64,000 bases of DNA, from NCBI GenBank assembly GCA_019925105.1, contig JAHGAU010000040.1, forward strand, positions 124,001 to 188,000, in the 5' to 3' direction. Below the pieces are notes generated by a model, which was not told the origin of the DNA, did not search any database, and saw only the letters and a list, made by a program, of their open reading frames with translations. The position numbers and the translations under genes were made by a program. The stretch comes from Niebla homalea. Its lineage: Eukaryota > Ascomycota > Lecanoromycetes > Lecanorales > Ramalinaceae. Shown here in pieces: positions 34,900 to 45,880 of this stretch (position 1 is its first letter; each line of letters starts with the position of its first letter).

Positions 34900-34990
34900 A
34901 AACACCAAAAAAGAAAAAAAGTCTGGTCGTGCCGGGAATCGAACGTAACACCCTCGATCAAAGACCAAAATGGCAAAAGGGCTAAGCCCC
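34900..34990 (-). tRNA. tRNA 3'-half-like fragment followed by a T-run
   Basis: On the minus strand CTTTGATCGAGGG is followed by GTTCGATTCCC (B box), GGCACGACC and then TTTTTTT, an RNA polymerase III-type stop. The matching 5' acceptor half (GGTCGTG) is not found nearby. About 150-200 bp upstream on the same strand (near 35110-35145), GGCCAAGTGGTTAAG looks like a tRNA D arm. Probably tRNA-derived pieces or a SINE, not a working gene. Confidence 0.35.
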
Positions 34991-35479
34991 CAGCCGAAGC
35001 TGGGAACCCCCCTACGGACTTGAAACCGGTACCACTGTACTCCCCCCAAAGGATGCCCTAACTTTACGGATAGAACAGCAATGAAGTTTTTCTAGTGACG
35101 TTCACGAAGAAAGGATTTATCCACTTAACCACTTGGCCATGCGGAACCCTTCAACTGCTCACCACTACTTTAATTTCAGTAATAAACCTTAGTTTGTTTG
35201 TCATAACAGCGGACTTAGTTGCGGGCTCCACTACTAACATTGTCAGCATTCATGATGCTTTGGGGGTTGAAAGGTCTGTGGCTCGGAGCTTGGTTCCTTC
35301 CTTTTGTGGCCTACAATTGCTAATGTCTAGCAGTTTGCAAAAGTCCTATAACAGCTTGATCATGCCGCTTGTACAAGCTGGAGCAAGTTAAGCTGGGGCG
35401 AAACCTGGGCTACTAAGCTGCAGGAGAGCTATGGTGATTGTGACGGAGTGTATGCCTGTGCGTGCGTATGTCATTGACA

Positions 35480-35520
35480 TGACCACGAGGGCGCGGTCGA
35501 ATCCCGCCCTAATCGGACTT
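35480..35520 (+). tRNA. tRNA 3'-half-like fragment
   Basis: ACCACGAGGGCGCGGTCGAATCCCGCCCT contains a B box (GGTCGAATCCC) and a plausible T arm, but no A box or acceptor 5' strand precedes it. Likely a tRNA remnant. Confidence 0.3.
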
Positions 35521-36277
35521 TCCCTATCTCAAGTCACGATTCACATCTTTTGGTTAATGAAAAACGTGGTTGACTGAAGAAAACACTTGATTACAAGGTC
35601 ACTACACTCTCTGGGCCCTTATCAGCCCAGGGCTCCCGTGACGTTGACACTCCTACACCGTTGAGCAATCATCACCCGAGACATCAGTCATCAGCTTCTG
35701 TATTGCGTTACTCTGTCGTCTATGAAGTCTGCTGTCTGGCCAAAGCCAACAGTGTGTCTCACCTTTTAGCTTTCGGGATCGGGGGCGGTAGCCATGAATC
35801 AACCTCATTACGGGTAATTGCTCGTCGCCTATAAATCGCATTGGTCCCCCTCACTATGTCTCGGCCTCTCGCGCACGAACTATCGGGATAGCACCAATCG
35901 CAGCTTTCCTTTCCTTGTGAACCTGCGGGCGTCCCTAGACATGCAGGTAGTAGCTTCCACCCGGGCACAGTGACCTGCAGATTGACGTCTTTGACTTCAG
36001 CTGTGGCGTCAGGCTATTGAAGTTCATCTAGCCATGACAACGAATGATTGGGGCCATGCGAGCACCATATGCCTCATCTGATAGCGATATGCAGATTCCT
36101 CTTACGCAATCTCAACGAATTGCCGATCCTGAAAAAACGGGATGGTAATTGGCCCTGTTGCTATTCTGATAACTGGCAATTTCCCTTCCTTGCTATACAC
36201 CATAATTCATATCCTTATAATCTCTCCTGATCTGGCTATTGCACTACCTGCTGCGTGAGAACTCAGCATGCACTAGC

Positions 36278-37799
36278 ATGGCTCCTCTTATGGAAGAGGC
36301 GATCAATTTGGTCCAATGTATGCGCATCGCCGCGCTCGCGACCTGGGGCGTGGCTCTACTCGCTCTCAAAGCTCGAATATTATCTCGAGCTATCTCTAGG
36401 GCAGGGCTATGGTGGGATGATTGGTTACTAGTGCCGGCTATTGTCAGTCGCTCTCATGATCCTCAAATTGAAATAAGTCTCCTGACCAAAATCAAGGCAG
36501 CCTCATCGGCGATATGTTTCATCACTTCCTTCTGGGGTACGTGCGCGCAATAGAAAATGCTATCCCACAGCTGACTGATTCTGTCGTAAAAAAGTGACGG
36601 GTGCTTTCCTCAAATACCTGGCGAATGCCCGCATTGACGAGGCTGGAGTAACGCAATCCTTGAACCAAATTGCGGATACAGCATATCAGTCCTATGTCGA
36701 AGGCTTTTGGTTCTCAGAGATATGCTGGACTTTGGCCATCTGCATGATCAAGCTCTCCATCCTGACCTACTATTGGAGAGTCTTTACTCCGGGTCGAGGC
36801 GCTCGGTATGTGATCCTTGCTCTCATGGCTGTGGTAGCGTGCTGGACTGTTGCTGTAGTAAGCCTGAACCTAAGCTATTACCTCCAGCATATACTTATGA
36901 ATGCGCCAGACTACTACCACCATACTACAATGTCGTCCGATCCAAGCCTTTTGGAATCCGCACCAAGGGAGCTCTTGTATCGACTCTAATGTCTTCCCAT
37001 TTGCAAGCACCATTCCTCACGTGGCCACTGATGTTGCATTACTGATGCTACCGTTGCCATGGATCTGGAGAATCGAGGATCTCAAGACTTCACATAAATG
37101 GATACTGTCCGGTGTCTTCGCCCTTGGCGTATTGTGAGTGGTTTACAATTTGCCGTTCACAACATGCTCTTCAAAAGCCAAAAGCCCAATTTGCTGATAG
37201 CTTTTAGCGCTACTGTCGTGTCCTGTGTCAGGTTGTTGTTCCTCATACCGACAAGCATGTCACGAATCAAGATCCTGATGTGGACCAACATCGAAGTAAA
37301 CGTCGCCATCATTTGTGGTGAGTAACTGCTGAAAATCCTCAACCACCGTGTTATCTCCGCTCAGACCATCTGACTAGCTTGTCTGCCATCTCTACGCCCC
37401 TTGGTCTCTGCATTATCGCACCTAATAGGCTCCGTACCTCAAAGCTTTGGCTGTGCACCAGGCCCAGCCCTTCAAATCAAAAGCGGGCCTGACCTCCTTG
37501 TTGATATGCTACCGAAGAAGAAGGGCCTTACCATCACTCCTCCAGAGCGCACCTGGGTCAACGAGAAGCATAAGAGGTTCGAGATGGAGACACCTATCAC
37601 AACACCGTATCCCATACACCAGAAGTCGCCAGAGCTAGAGCATCTGATGTCCGAAATGGAAGCTGGCATACTAATCTCGCCGTGTATTGACGGGGGCGAA
37701 TTGACATCGCCTTGGCGACCTGCCGAATTGGAGGGCAGCGTACCTAAGGTCAGAAGCCCGAGTGGTATGACGATCAGATCGCCGAGGCGGGCTAGTTGA
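36278..37799 (+). CDS. SAT4/PTH11-type rhodopsin-domain membrane protein, six exons
   Basis: Exons 36278-36442, 36497-36536, 36595-36857, 36910-37133, 37208-37317 and 37378-37799, all GT-AG and phase-consistent, 407 residues. Family hallmarks in order: GLWWDDWLLVPAI, a helix with ICWTLAICMIKLSILTYYWR, ILQCRPIQAFW, a DVALLMLPLPWIWRI helix, FATVVSCVRLLFLIP, TNIEVNVAIICACLPSLRPL, then a 110-residue Pro/Ser-rich cytoplasmic tail. Plasma-membrane localisation with seven helices is expected. Some relatives act as receptors in plant-pathogenic fungi. The 40-bp second exon is unusual but mirrored in the broken paralog at 2.05 kb. The ligand is unknown. Confidence 0.8.
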
Positions 37800-37881
37800 T
37801 AAGAGAGTCCTGAACGCGCCAAGTTCGACAGATTCACATTGTAGGGCCAAAATCAAGCCCGCGCGGAAAGCTTTTTCAGAC

Positions 37882-38760
37882 ATGAATGAGGAGGCAAAAC
37901 ATAACTGTTGCCCCGGAGGAGTCACAAAATTCAACAAATACGATAAGGCGGAGTATCTTGAAAAGAAAGACTTGCTGGATTACGGAGAGTTCTTCGAAGA
38001 GCTCGGGTGGAGCCTCGCTATGTCTGCAGTGAAGTATGCGATCATAGCATTCTACTGGCGCCCTTTCAGCACACAAAGACGAGCACGGTGGGCCTTGAGG
38101 GCCTTTCTCGTGCTAGTATCACGCTGAACGATAGCCACTGTAAGTTAAGGACCACGCTCCAAATGGCGGGAGATTATCTGACGCAGCAGAGGTATTATCT
38201 ACTGTCTTCCAATGCAGACCTGTCTCTGGCGTGAGGCATATATTCACCACCGCTGCGCCTTGCCACACAGATCTTACTCGTTTCGGCACCACATTGCCCC
38301 ATCCTCTCATCGGTTTCGTCCTTCTACTGCTACCATTGCCGGAGGTATGGAGGATACCTCAGATGAGCAAACCCCAGAGGATGAAAACCTTGTTAGTCTT
38401 CGGATTAGTGCCCTGTACGTCCAACTTCCCTGACTGATGAATCATCATCGAATCTTCAAAGCTGACTTACGTTAAGTGCTACTGCTTGCTCTATCGTAAG
38501 ATTTGTCTACATTTGCATCTCGCTCTTTGGGAGCTCGAGCGCAGAGGCAGAAGCAGGCGAGGATTTGTGGACGAGCATAGAAATTAATGTGGCAATTATG
38601 AGCTGTGATTCTTGCAACAGGTTCACTCAGGCACTAGATGGGTCAAACTAACGCGATCTGTAGCATGACTGCCCACATTACAACCAGTCCTGACTTCTTC
38701 GGCGCGATGATTTCGGGCTTTCAAGCTGCACGTGAATAAGTCGAACCATGGCGAAGAACT
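37882..38760 (+). pseudogene. 5'-truncated SAT4-family copy with stop codons
   Basis: Starting about 80 bp after the preceding SAT4 gene, the family core is readable across several frames: EELGWSLAMSAVKYAIIAFYWR, FQCRPVSG, a GFVLLLLPLPEVWRI helix, CSIVRFVYICISLF and a WTSIEINVAIMS block, then LPTLQPVLTSSAR. The first two exons (WDDW region) are absent, the CxLPTL cysteine codon reads TGA, and another stop follows. No signal for a new start is convincing. A truncated tandem duplicate. Confidence 0.65.
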
Positions 38761-39419
38761 TCTCATGGACATTGTGTCTCCATCAGAGGATACAACAATG
38801 GAAGAGGCGAGGCGGTCAAGCAAAGATTTTGATGATAAGAAAGCTAGCCTCGATGTCGAGCATCAAGCTGGCCAATTCTAACTCGATGCCGAGCCGGAAG
38901 AGCTTCACGCTGGCGCTATACCAATGCCAGAAATGGCTTCAATTCATGTCGTGTCGGAGCTTCCCGCGACGGAACGCGCGATGAAGCGATGGTAGCGGAA
39001 GGGCGTTTGCAGAGGCATGATATAGACTGCGCTACATCGTGAAAGAGGAGGTGAATTGGCTCTGCGAGCTGTTCCCCTAAAAGAGAATGATGAAGACTAT
39101 GACAATACTTATATAGTGATCTTCTACAATCTGATAGAATTGGATGCCAGATTTTGATGCTCAATCCCTGCGCAATAGAGAGTCCGGACCGTGAGATAGG
39201 GGAGAAAGGGGCGTTGGGCTCGAAAAGGGGTAGGAGAAGTGACTATGCTGAGAAATACGCTTCACGTGACCCAACTATCCAGTCGTTCCAAAACCTCAAC
39301 GACTGACGTCAATCTTCTACATTTTGATTCCACCAGCAGTGATTGCGCCTCGTTCAAGCAGCTTATCCAACTTACCCTAACATCCCGACCTAGCTTCCCA
39401 AACCACCAGGCCTCACACC

Positions 39420-40216
39420 ATGAGCATCACCACCGCCACCAATATCCGCTCCTCCTCCCGCTTCTACGCCGCCTTCCACCGCTACCTCACCACCATCCAC
39501 CCCCGCTCCTGCCACCCCCTCCGCACCCGCCTGCCTCACCCACCCCCCTTTACCCCTCCCTCCACATCCCAACGCATCACCCGCCATTACGCCACCACCA
39601 CTACCCCCTCCTCCTCCCCCACCCCCCAGCCCCCCAACGCACTACACCCTCTTCCCCGCCACCCCCCCCACGGCCCCCGCCCGCCAGCCCATTCACCCCG
39701 GACCTCCGCGCCCTCCGCCGCGAATACCTCTCCCTCCAATCCCGCTCGCACCCGGACAAGCACCCGCCCCACCTCAAACCCCGCGCCGAGGCCACCAGCG
39801 CCGCCATCGGCGAGGCGTACCGCACCCTGACATGCCCGCTCAGACGATCGGTATATCTACTCGGTCTGCGGGGCGTGGAGATGGGGGAGGGGATGGACGC
39901 AATGCAAGAAGGGCAGGATAATGAGGAGGAGGAGGAGGAGTTCTTGGAGGAGGTGATGGAGGTGCGGGGGCGGATTGATGGGGCGAGGGAGGAAGGGGAG
40001 GTGGAGGCCGTGAGGAGGGAGAATGAGGGGAGGGTGGAGGAGTGTGTGAGGGGGTTGGAGAGGGGGTTTGCGGAACTGGGCGGGGGAGGGGGGGATGAGG
40101 AGGGGTTGGTGCGGGGGTTGGTGAGGGAGACGGTGAGGTTAAGGTATTGGATTGGTGTGAGGGAGAGTCTGGATGGGTGGGAGGAGGGCAGGGGTGGGGG
40201 GGCGTTGCAGCATTGA
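39420..40216 (+). CDS. JAC1: JAC1/HscB mitochondrial J-protein co-chaperone, frame-shifted in C-tracts
   Basis: The ATG at 39420 begins an Arg/Ser/Tyr-rich presequence-like leader (RSSSRFYAAFHRYLTT). The J domain reads DLRALRREYLSLQSRSHPDK with the HPD motif at 39749-39757. The C-terminal HscB domain ends RETVRLRYWIGVRESLDGWE. Jac1 delivers the Fe-S scaffold to mitochondrial Hsp70. The leader, the conserved HYTLFP segment (from 39640) and the J domain lie in three successive frames. Each +1 shift falls in a poly-C tract (39616-39635, and the C8 run 39662-39669). Since the rest is well conserved, extra bases in these runs of the assembly are the likeliest cause. Decay is the alternative. Confidence 0.8.
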
Positions 40217-40526
40217 GGAGGTGGTGGGGAGGAGTTACGATCTACTGAGGAAGAGTCGGCGCATGGTGGAGCGTTTTAGGATGAATGGTTGTGTTTGTGT
40301 TGGGATAGATGCGTGAACCTGGGCTCACAGTCTCTGTTTGGTCGCGAAGCGATCCATGGCGATATCGGAATGCTTGCATGAGGAACAGCATCAGGATTGA
40401 AAAGAGGGGAGCGTGTACGAGCAGTCGCAATACTGCTCCTTGCGCTCACACTACCCAGACAACTCGTACATCAGCCGAAGACTCTTGCGCAAGTATGTGC
40501 CCTACGATCCCTCCTCTACATCCAAC

Positions 40527-40856
40527 ATGAGCCATTGTTGCTCCGCCGCCTCCTCAGACGCCGTCATCTTCACTCCCGACCCTCTCCATTCACCAGCAGC
40601 CGCCCTCTTTCTCCACCCCACCGAAGTATCATTAACCCCCCAGCAGCGTCACCAACCCAAAAGGATACGCCATCGCGTCCGTGCCTTGCCTCAGTCCTCC
40701 GTGGAAGAGGCCAAATCCAAGCCACCAACGATACGCAAAGTCGCAGCTTCATTGAGTCCCGCCGGCCTCTTTTTGTTCCGAACGAACGAGCCTGATATGC
40801 CTGTTGTCAGTGACTCGGATCTGACTCATCTGGCAAGAGGAGGGAAGGGCCGGTGA
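40527..40856 (+). CDS. Small hypothetical protein
   Basis: The ATG at 40527 (MSHCCSAASSD) opens a 109-residue frame, polar and rich in Pro, Ser and basic residues, with no membrane segment, signal or known motif. It lies 310 bp downstream of JAC1. The only support is an uninterrupted frame with a plausible start, so it may be non-coding. Confidence 0.25.
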   Translation: MSHCCSAASSDAVIFTPDPLHSPAAALFLHPTEVSLTPQQRHQPKRIRHRVRALPQSSVEEAKSKPPTIRKVAASLSPAGLFLFRTNEPDMPVVSDSDLTHLARGGKGR

Positions 40857-41544
40857 GGGGGCGTACTGATGTAAGGTATAGGTTGGGGTGAGCAGAGGGG
40901 TAGTAGTGTGGCCAGTAGGAGGATGGCGGTTGCGAGGGGAAAGTGCATCGTTAGGGTTGGGTGGGGATGGAGAGGTTGTGAGTGGGGAAGGATGCTGGAG
41001 TAAATGTATGGACTACCTTGGCAAAGAGGAAAGAAGGCTGCGTCGTATCCGTGAGAAGGGTAATCATGCGCTCAAGCCAACGGCATTACGCACTTGCCCG
41101 GAACGCCTTCGACGCCATTGAAACGCTTGCTAATGAACTGTGCGCAAGCCATAAGCTTGATCCTCGCGATTAAATGTATGGTATCAGTGGCATGCGTACA
41201 TGTTACTTGTACAATTGATGTCGCAGTCAGCTTGGTGTAGATACGATGTTGTTGCAATCTTGAGTCTAGGCTGTCAATATTCCGTCTCCGGCGGATGCCA
41301 GGCGTACATTTGTAGCTGATACGTTTCAGGAGTGCGGAATCGCATTCTCGGTTCCTCTGTCAGTGACCTTTCGCGTTGAGTCTGTGATTAGAAGTCGACG
41401 GTTCGGCCTTTGGTCGCCAGTATTAAGCATCAGCCTGTATCTAGCCGTTTTACGGCATCAATTTTCCTTTTCCAATCATATCCTATGCGCAGTCCTTGAT
41501 TGTCTCATTGTAAAGGGTCCGATCAATTTATTCAATCGGCGTGC

Positions 41545-44435
41545 TCATCTTTCGTCGCTGCATTTGAAGAAAAGCGCAGTCATCCCCGCTGTCAGTACAG
41601 CAACGACGTATCCCCCCATACCAAAACCGCCCTGCACATCTTTCGTCACGGCTGCCCATGTGATGGAGAAAGCGCCAGATGCAAGCAGGATGAGAAACAC
41701 GGCGAGGAAGATGAGATACCAATTGGGTGTCTCAATGATGTGAATGCCCCAGCTAATTGGAGCAGATTGTTCTCTCGTGCTCAAGAGACTGTCATGCAGC
41801 TTCTTTGGTAGTCGTTGCGTCCAGGTATCGCTAGTGTGGGGAACTGGATCATCCAAGATGTGAAAGAAGTGGTGGGCAGGCATGATCTCGTCCCGCTCCA
41901 TAGGACAGGGTTTGTAGTCATATCGTCCTTCGTTCACTTCACATTCTGGAGGTAGGCCGGGTTTGCAGATAGCGATTTCCGGTGATTGATGCTGATAGAG
42001 AAGGAACTTCACAGTGTAAGTAAGATAGTTTCCAATGGTGACACTCGACTGCTGACGTACCTTCCGAAATATTATGTCGCTAGGGCGTATGAAACAGCAT
42101 TCAAATGAAGGAATCTTCATGTATTTCCCCAGGAATTGGGGGAGCTTCACGGCTACGTAACCACGGCGGTTTCGGCTCAGACGATATTGTTCGGCAATCG
42201 CGATGAACAAGGCGGCATCGGTTTCCATCTCTGTCAGATTGATCTCTGCCACAATCTTCTTGTATCGCCCGTCATTGATGCAAAGCTCGATGAAACGGGG
42301 CTTCAACGGCTTTTCAGTACTTTCAGCCTCTTGTCTTTGCTGGATGTCAACCCAAATATCACCATCCTCATTCTCGGAGGCACTGGTTGGTGGGGTGCTG
42401 GCATGCCTGTCACTATTATCTGACTGCTGAGATCGTGGCGATGGCGATGGCGATGAGCCACTATCATGATCGCTGCAGCCAGTCTTTGAGCTATGTGCAT
42501 TGTTTGGCTTATCAAGAGACGCAACTAATGCAGCCGCTTTGGTATCCGAAGTGTGAGATGAGAGATCCCAGTGAGCTCTCATTCCGCACTCCTAGAATTC
42601 TGCGTCTTAGCTTTCATGGATGCATGGTGCGGTAGCAAAGGATATCTTTTCGTGCCGGGAGTTGCGACTCACACAGGTCCAAGAAATCCGCCTACTTCCT
42701 CTCATGTGGTTACACATATTGATCAGGTTGCTCTGCGAACAGCAATAGCTTTGTCCAAGCCAGTGAGTAATGTTGTACCATAGCCGGTGATAGTTGTTTT
42801 GCGATTGAGTGCAAGAGACGTTGCGTTTTACGCCATGCTTTCGTTCCTGCATGTCTGTCCGTTGATCAGGAGGTGATAATGCTCGGGGTGTAAGCACAGG
42901 GGAAGCTTGACCTGAGGCAGGATGTGTCTTGAAAGTCTCCGCCAGTGCAGCCTCCTTCCTATTTTCTGAATCGTCCTCCTGTCCCGACAAAGCCTTTCCG
43001 TTCATTTCCAGCTGTTCTTCCAGCTGTTCTGTGCGTTCAATTCCCTTCGGTCGCGACTTCCGAGCTGCGAATGTGTTTCGAGCTCGTTTGACGAAACTTG
43101 GATCATCCGAGTTTCCCACCGAAGAAGGTGCTGAAGTAAAGCTGTGGTGACCCCACTCTGAAGTCTGGCCTGGAGATGTGGTTTTCCAAGACGGGGAAGT
43201 GGCAGAAGACTGGCCCATGCTATGGCCGGTCTTCTCGTTGCTTGCACAAGGAGATGCCAACAAAGTAGGCACCATTGGCACTGACACTGGCTGCTCGTCC
43301 GCAGGGTCAAAGAGGTTGGGCGAAAATGGGTCGCCAAAGTCAAACTCAGGCAAAGTATCATTTGATTCGTCTGGCAAATCTGACTCGGACAAATCATTGA
43401 CACAGGATTCCGGGGATACTCCAAGCATTTCGCGAACGCTTGGTTCTGCATCACTATCTTGCAGGGCTAGTGATTCTTCGTTGAGTTGATCTATTTCAAA
43501 AGAAGAGGAGTCGCAAACTTCGGACTTCCCGTCTTGAGGTCTTTCCAGGTGGGGCTCATGGATTGTTGCAACATACTTTTCGCCTTGCGATGACAGATAG
43601 TCTTGGAAAAACTGCGCTGAAGTTGCGGACTCCTGAGAAGACCAATGAGAAGACCTTCCATCAGGGCCATAAAGCGCCTTGTCAGTATGATACATGCCGT
43701 CTGGGTTTGCGGATATGTCTCCCCTTAGGCCAGACTCGGTTTTCTCTGGAACCCCTTCCTTTGACTGAGCTCTTGGCGGATCCTGTGAAGAGGATTTAGA
43801 CCAAGGAGCTCTTTTAACACTTCCCATGTTAGTAAATCGCTCTCGATAGGCATTCATACCATCCTCCTCTTCGCGGCTGAGGGGTTTTGTACCGCTACCT
43901 GCCTTCTGGCGAAGCTCCTGTGTCTCTGGAACTTCCTCTATCTTTGACTGAATTTTTCGTGGATTCATTGAAAAGGGGCTAGGCCTGGGATGAAGAGCAG
44001 TTGATTTCTCATCAATCTCGCGGAGCCGTCTCTGCTCCGCCGTTTTGCCTAAGCTTTCTTTTAGTATGAGTGAAATCGTATCATAGCATACTGACACATA
44101 CGCTCTCGATATCGCAGTAACTTGGGACCTCGGACGCGTTTCCAAGCGTCAGTTACACTTATAGAGGCCTCCTCCAACTCGGAACCCCGTCCATACGACG
44201 GAAGATATTTGTCGTACAAGCTTTTGTCGACATATTCTGAGCCATGCTTTGCGTCATTGTTATTTGGACTATTACCCTCCTCTGAGTCTGAGGAGTCGCC
44301 GTCCACTAAATGGTGGCCAGCTGCTGAGGTCATGCGCAACTGATGGGGTGTCGCGGCCTTATCCAGCGGGGTTTCGCCGTCATCTTGGGAACGGCTACCA
44401 GTCTGACCCCGTAACAAATCGAGTGAATCTGCCAT
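41545..44435 (-). CDS. Fungal protein with bZIP-like basic segment and C-terminal membrane helices
   Basis: Four exons inferred: 44435-44102, 44048-42673, 42591-42061 and 42006-41545 (introns 53, 81 and 54 bp), in phase, 900 residues. Residues about 425-465 contain FVKRARNTFAARKSRPKG, close to the basic region of Gcn4/CpcA bZIP factors. A Pro within it and only two zipper-like Leu positions make DNA binding doubtful. The C-terminal 300 residues match a conserved fungal family: RFIELCINDGRYKKIVAEIN, YDYKPCPMERDEIMP, RLPKKLHDSLL, PISWGIHIIETPNW, then two helices (WYLIFLAVFLILLASGAFSI and GYVVAVLTAGMTALFF). If the 81-bp intron is wrong, the two halves are separate genes. Confidence 0.6.
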
Positions 44436-45880
44436 CACTTCCAAGTAATCTGGCTACAGCGCTGCCAGTGTATGATAGAGCGGATGATTTGGACAAGCAA
44501 TCGAGTTTGTGTCTCGCAAGGTATTGCAAAAAATGAAAACCAAAAATCCCAGACGTATCTCCGAAAAAGTTGCGGTTGCCAGCGCATTGTGGCATTGCCG
44601 GCATTGCCGGCCAGCCTCGTCTACATGTCCTGCCCAATCGCACCACCAGGCACCCCTCTTCTGGCCGGGCAGGACCTGGGGGATGCATGAAGCTGGGGCG
44701 TTGCCCCTCTGAGCCTTCTTAGGCTCCTCCCTTGGAAAACACACTTCCATTGCCAGATCGGATGGATGTACTGCACAGTAAGGTTGGCTCATGCACCAAG
44801 ACGCTCGAAGAACGTACGCGCCACCCCGGATGGCAGCAGGGCGGCTGTGTTCTACCTCGGATGTAGGCTGGAATTTGTTACAGGCACCTCGAGTATCAAT
44901 GATGATGATATAGTCGGTCCACTTTGGAACGAGGGGGGTCGGTGACAAGAGTCCCATTTTTTCCGGTGCCAAGATTCAGTTCTTTTACCACCAGAAAAAA
45001 CTTCACAGAAACACCTTCCCAAAAATCCGGGGAAAAAAGTTCTTCCAGGATATTGAGTATCTTTCCGAATCACAGGATCGAACTTTGATGCATTTGGGGC
45101 CGATATTCTAGTCTCTAAGGAGGTTGCTCGGTGGTGAAGAAAAACATTGCAACGTGCGCTCGGCAAAATGCCGCCCAATTCAAGATCTTATAAGTCAACA
45201 AATCCTGCCTACATGAATCCTCAACGTATGAAATAAGATCCGGTAACTTTGCTCAAATTACTATGGTTTATAAATATGTTGTTGTTGTACTGGAAAATGA
45301 CATATCCTTGATACAGACCTTTTCCACCAAGCAACCAATGTCGCCTCCGAATTAACCTTGGTGGCAAAACCCGCCCCACTAGTCCCAATCCCGCCTAGTG
45401 CCAAAAAAGCGGAGAAATCCAGGCAGAAAGAAAAGGGGGAGATGACGATGCAGCGGTCCCCGCGTGGATGAAAAAACCTAAACGTGTGTGAGTCACGCGG
45501 TGTGAGAATTATTATTGTGACGAGGCTGCCAATCAGTTCAGGGCATAAAAGGAACCTGCAATCCCTCTTGGATCCTGAAGAATCCGATATGAAAAAAAGG
45601 ACTGCGCTGTAGGGAGGGAGGGATGGGATGACTATTGCTTGGGTGAAGCCCGCCGCTTTTGTTCTAGGGTTGGGAGGTATCTTGCTACGCATTGAACCCC
45701 GCCTCATCAAGCAATTCCCCCCCGGAATCTCAAAAGCAGCTCTAAGCCAGTATAACGATGGGCATACACGCATGAAATCTTCGCCGCCCCGAACCTGTCC
45801 CCCGAACCGGAGAGACTCAACCATTTTTTCTCATTTCCGGCCGCTCCACCCTCGACCTCGACTCGCGCGAGCGCCCATCC

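Noticed and set aside
39239..40216. Single 325-residue frame as the JAC1 protein
   Set aside because: Its N-terminal half is low-complexity His/Pro; the conserved HYTLFP segment and the presequence lie in the other two frames.
42607..44145. Separate 512-residue gene ending at 42607
   Set aside because: Its last 22 residues lie in a GTGAGT...TCTAG intron and its first residues in another intron; splicing gives a longer consistent frame.
44454..44972. 172-residue Cys-containing minus-strand frame
   Set aside because: No clear start, domain or exon logic; overlaps the probable promoter of the 44.4-kb gene.
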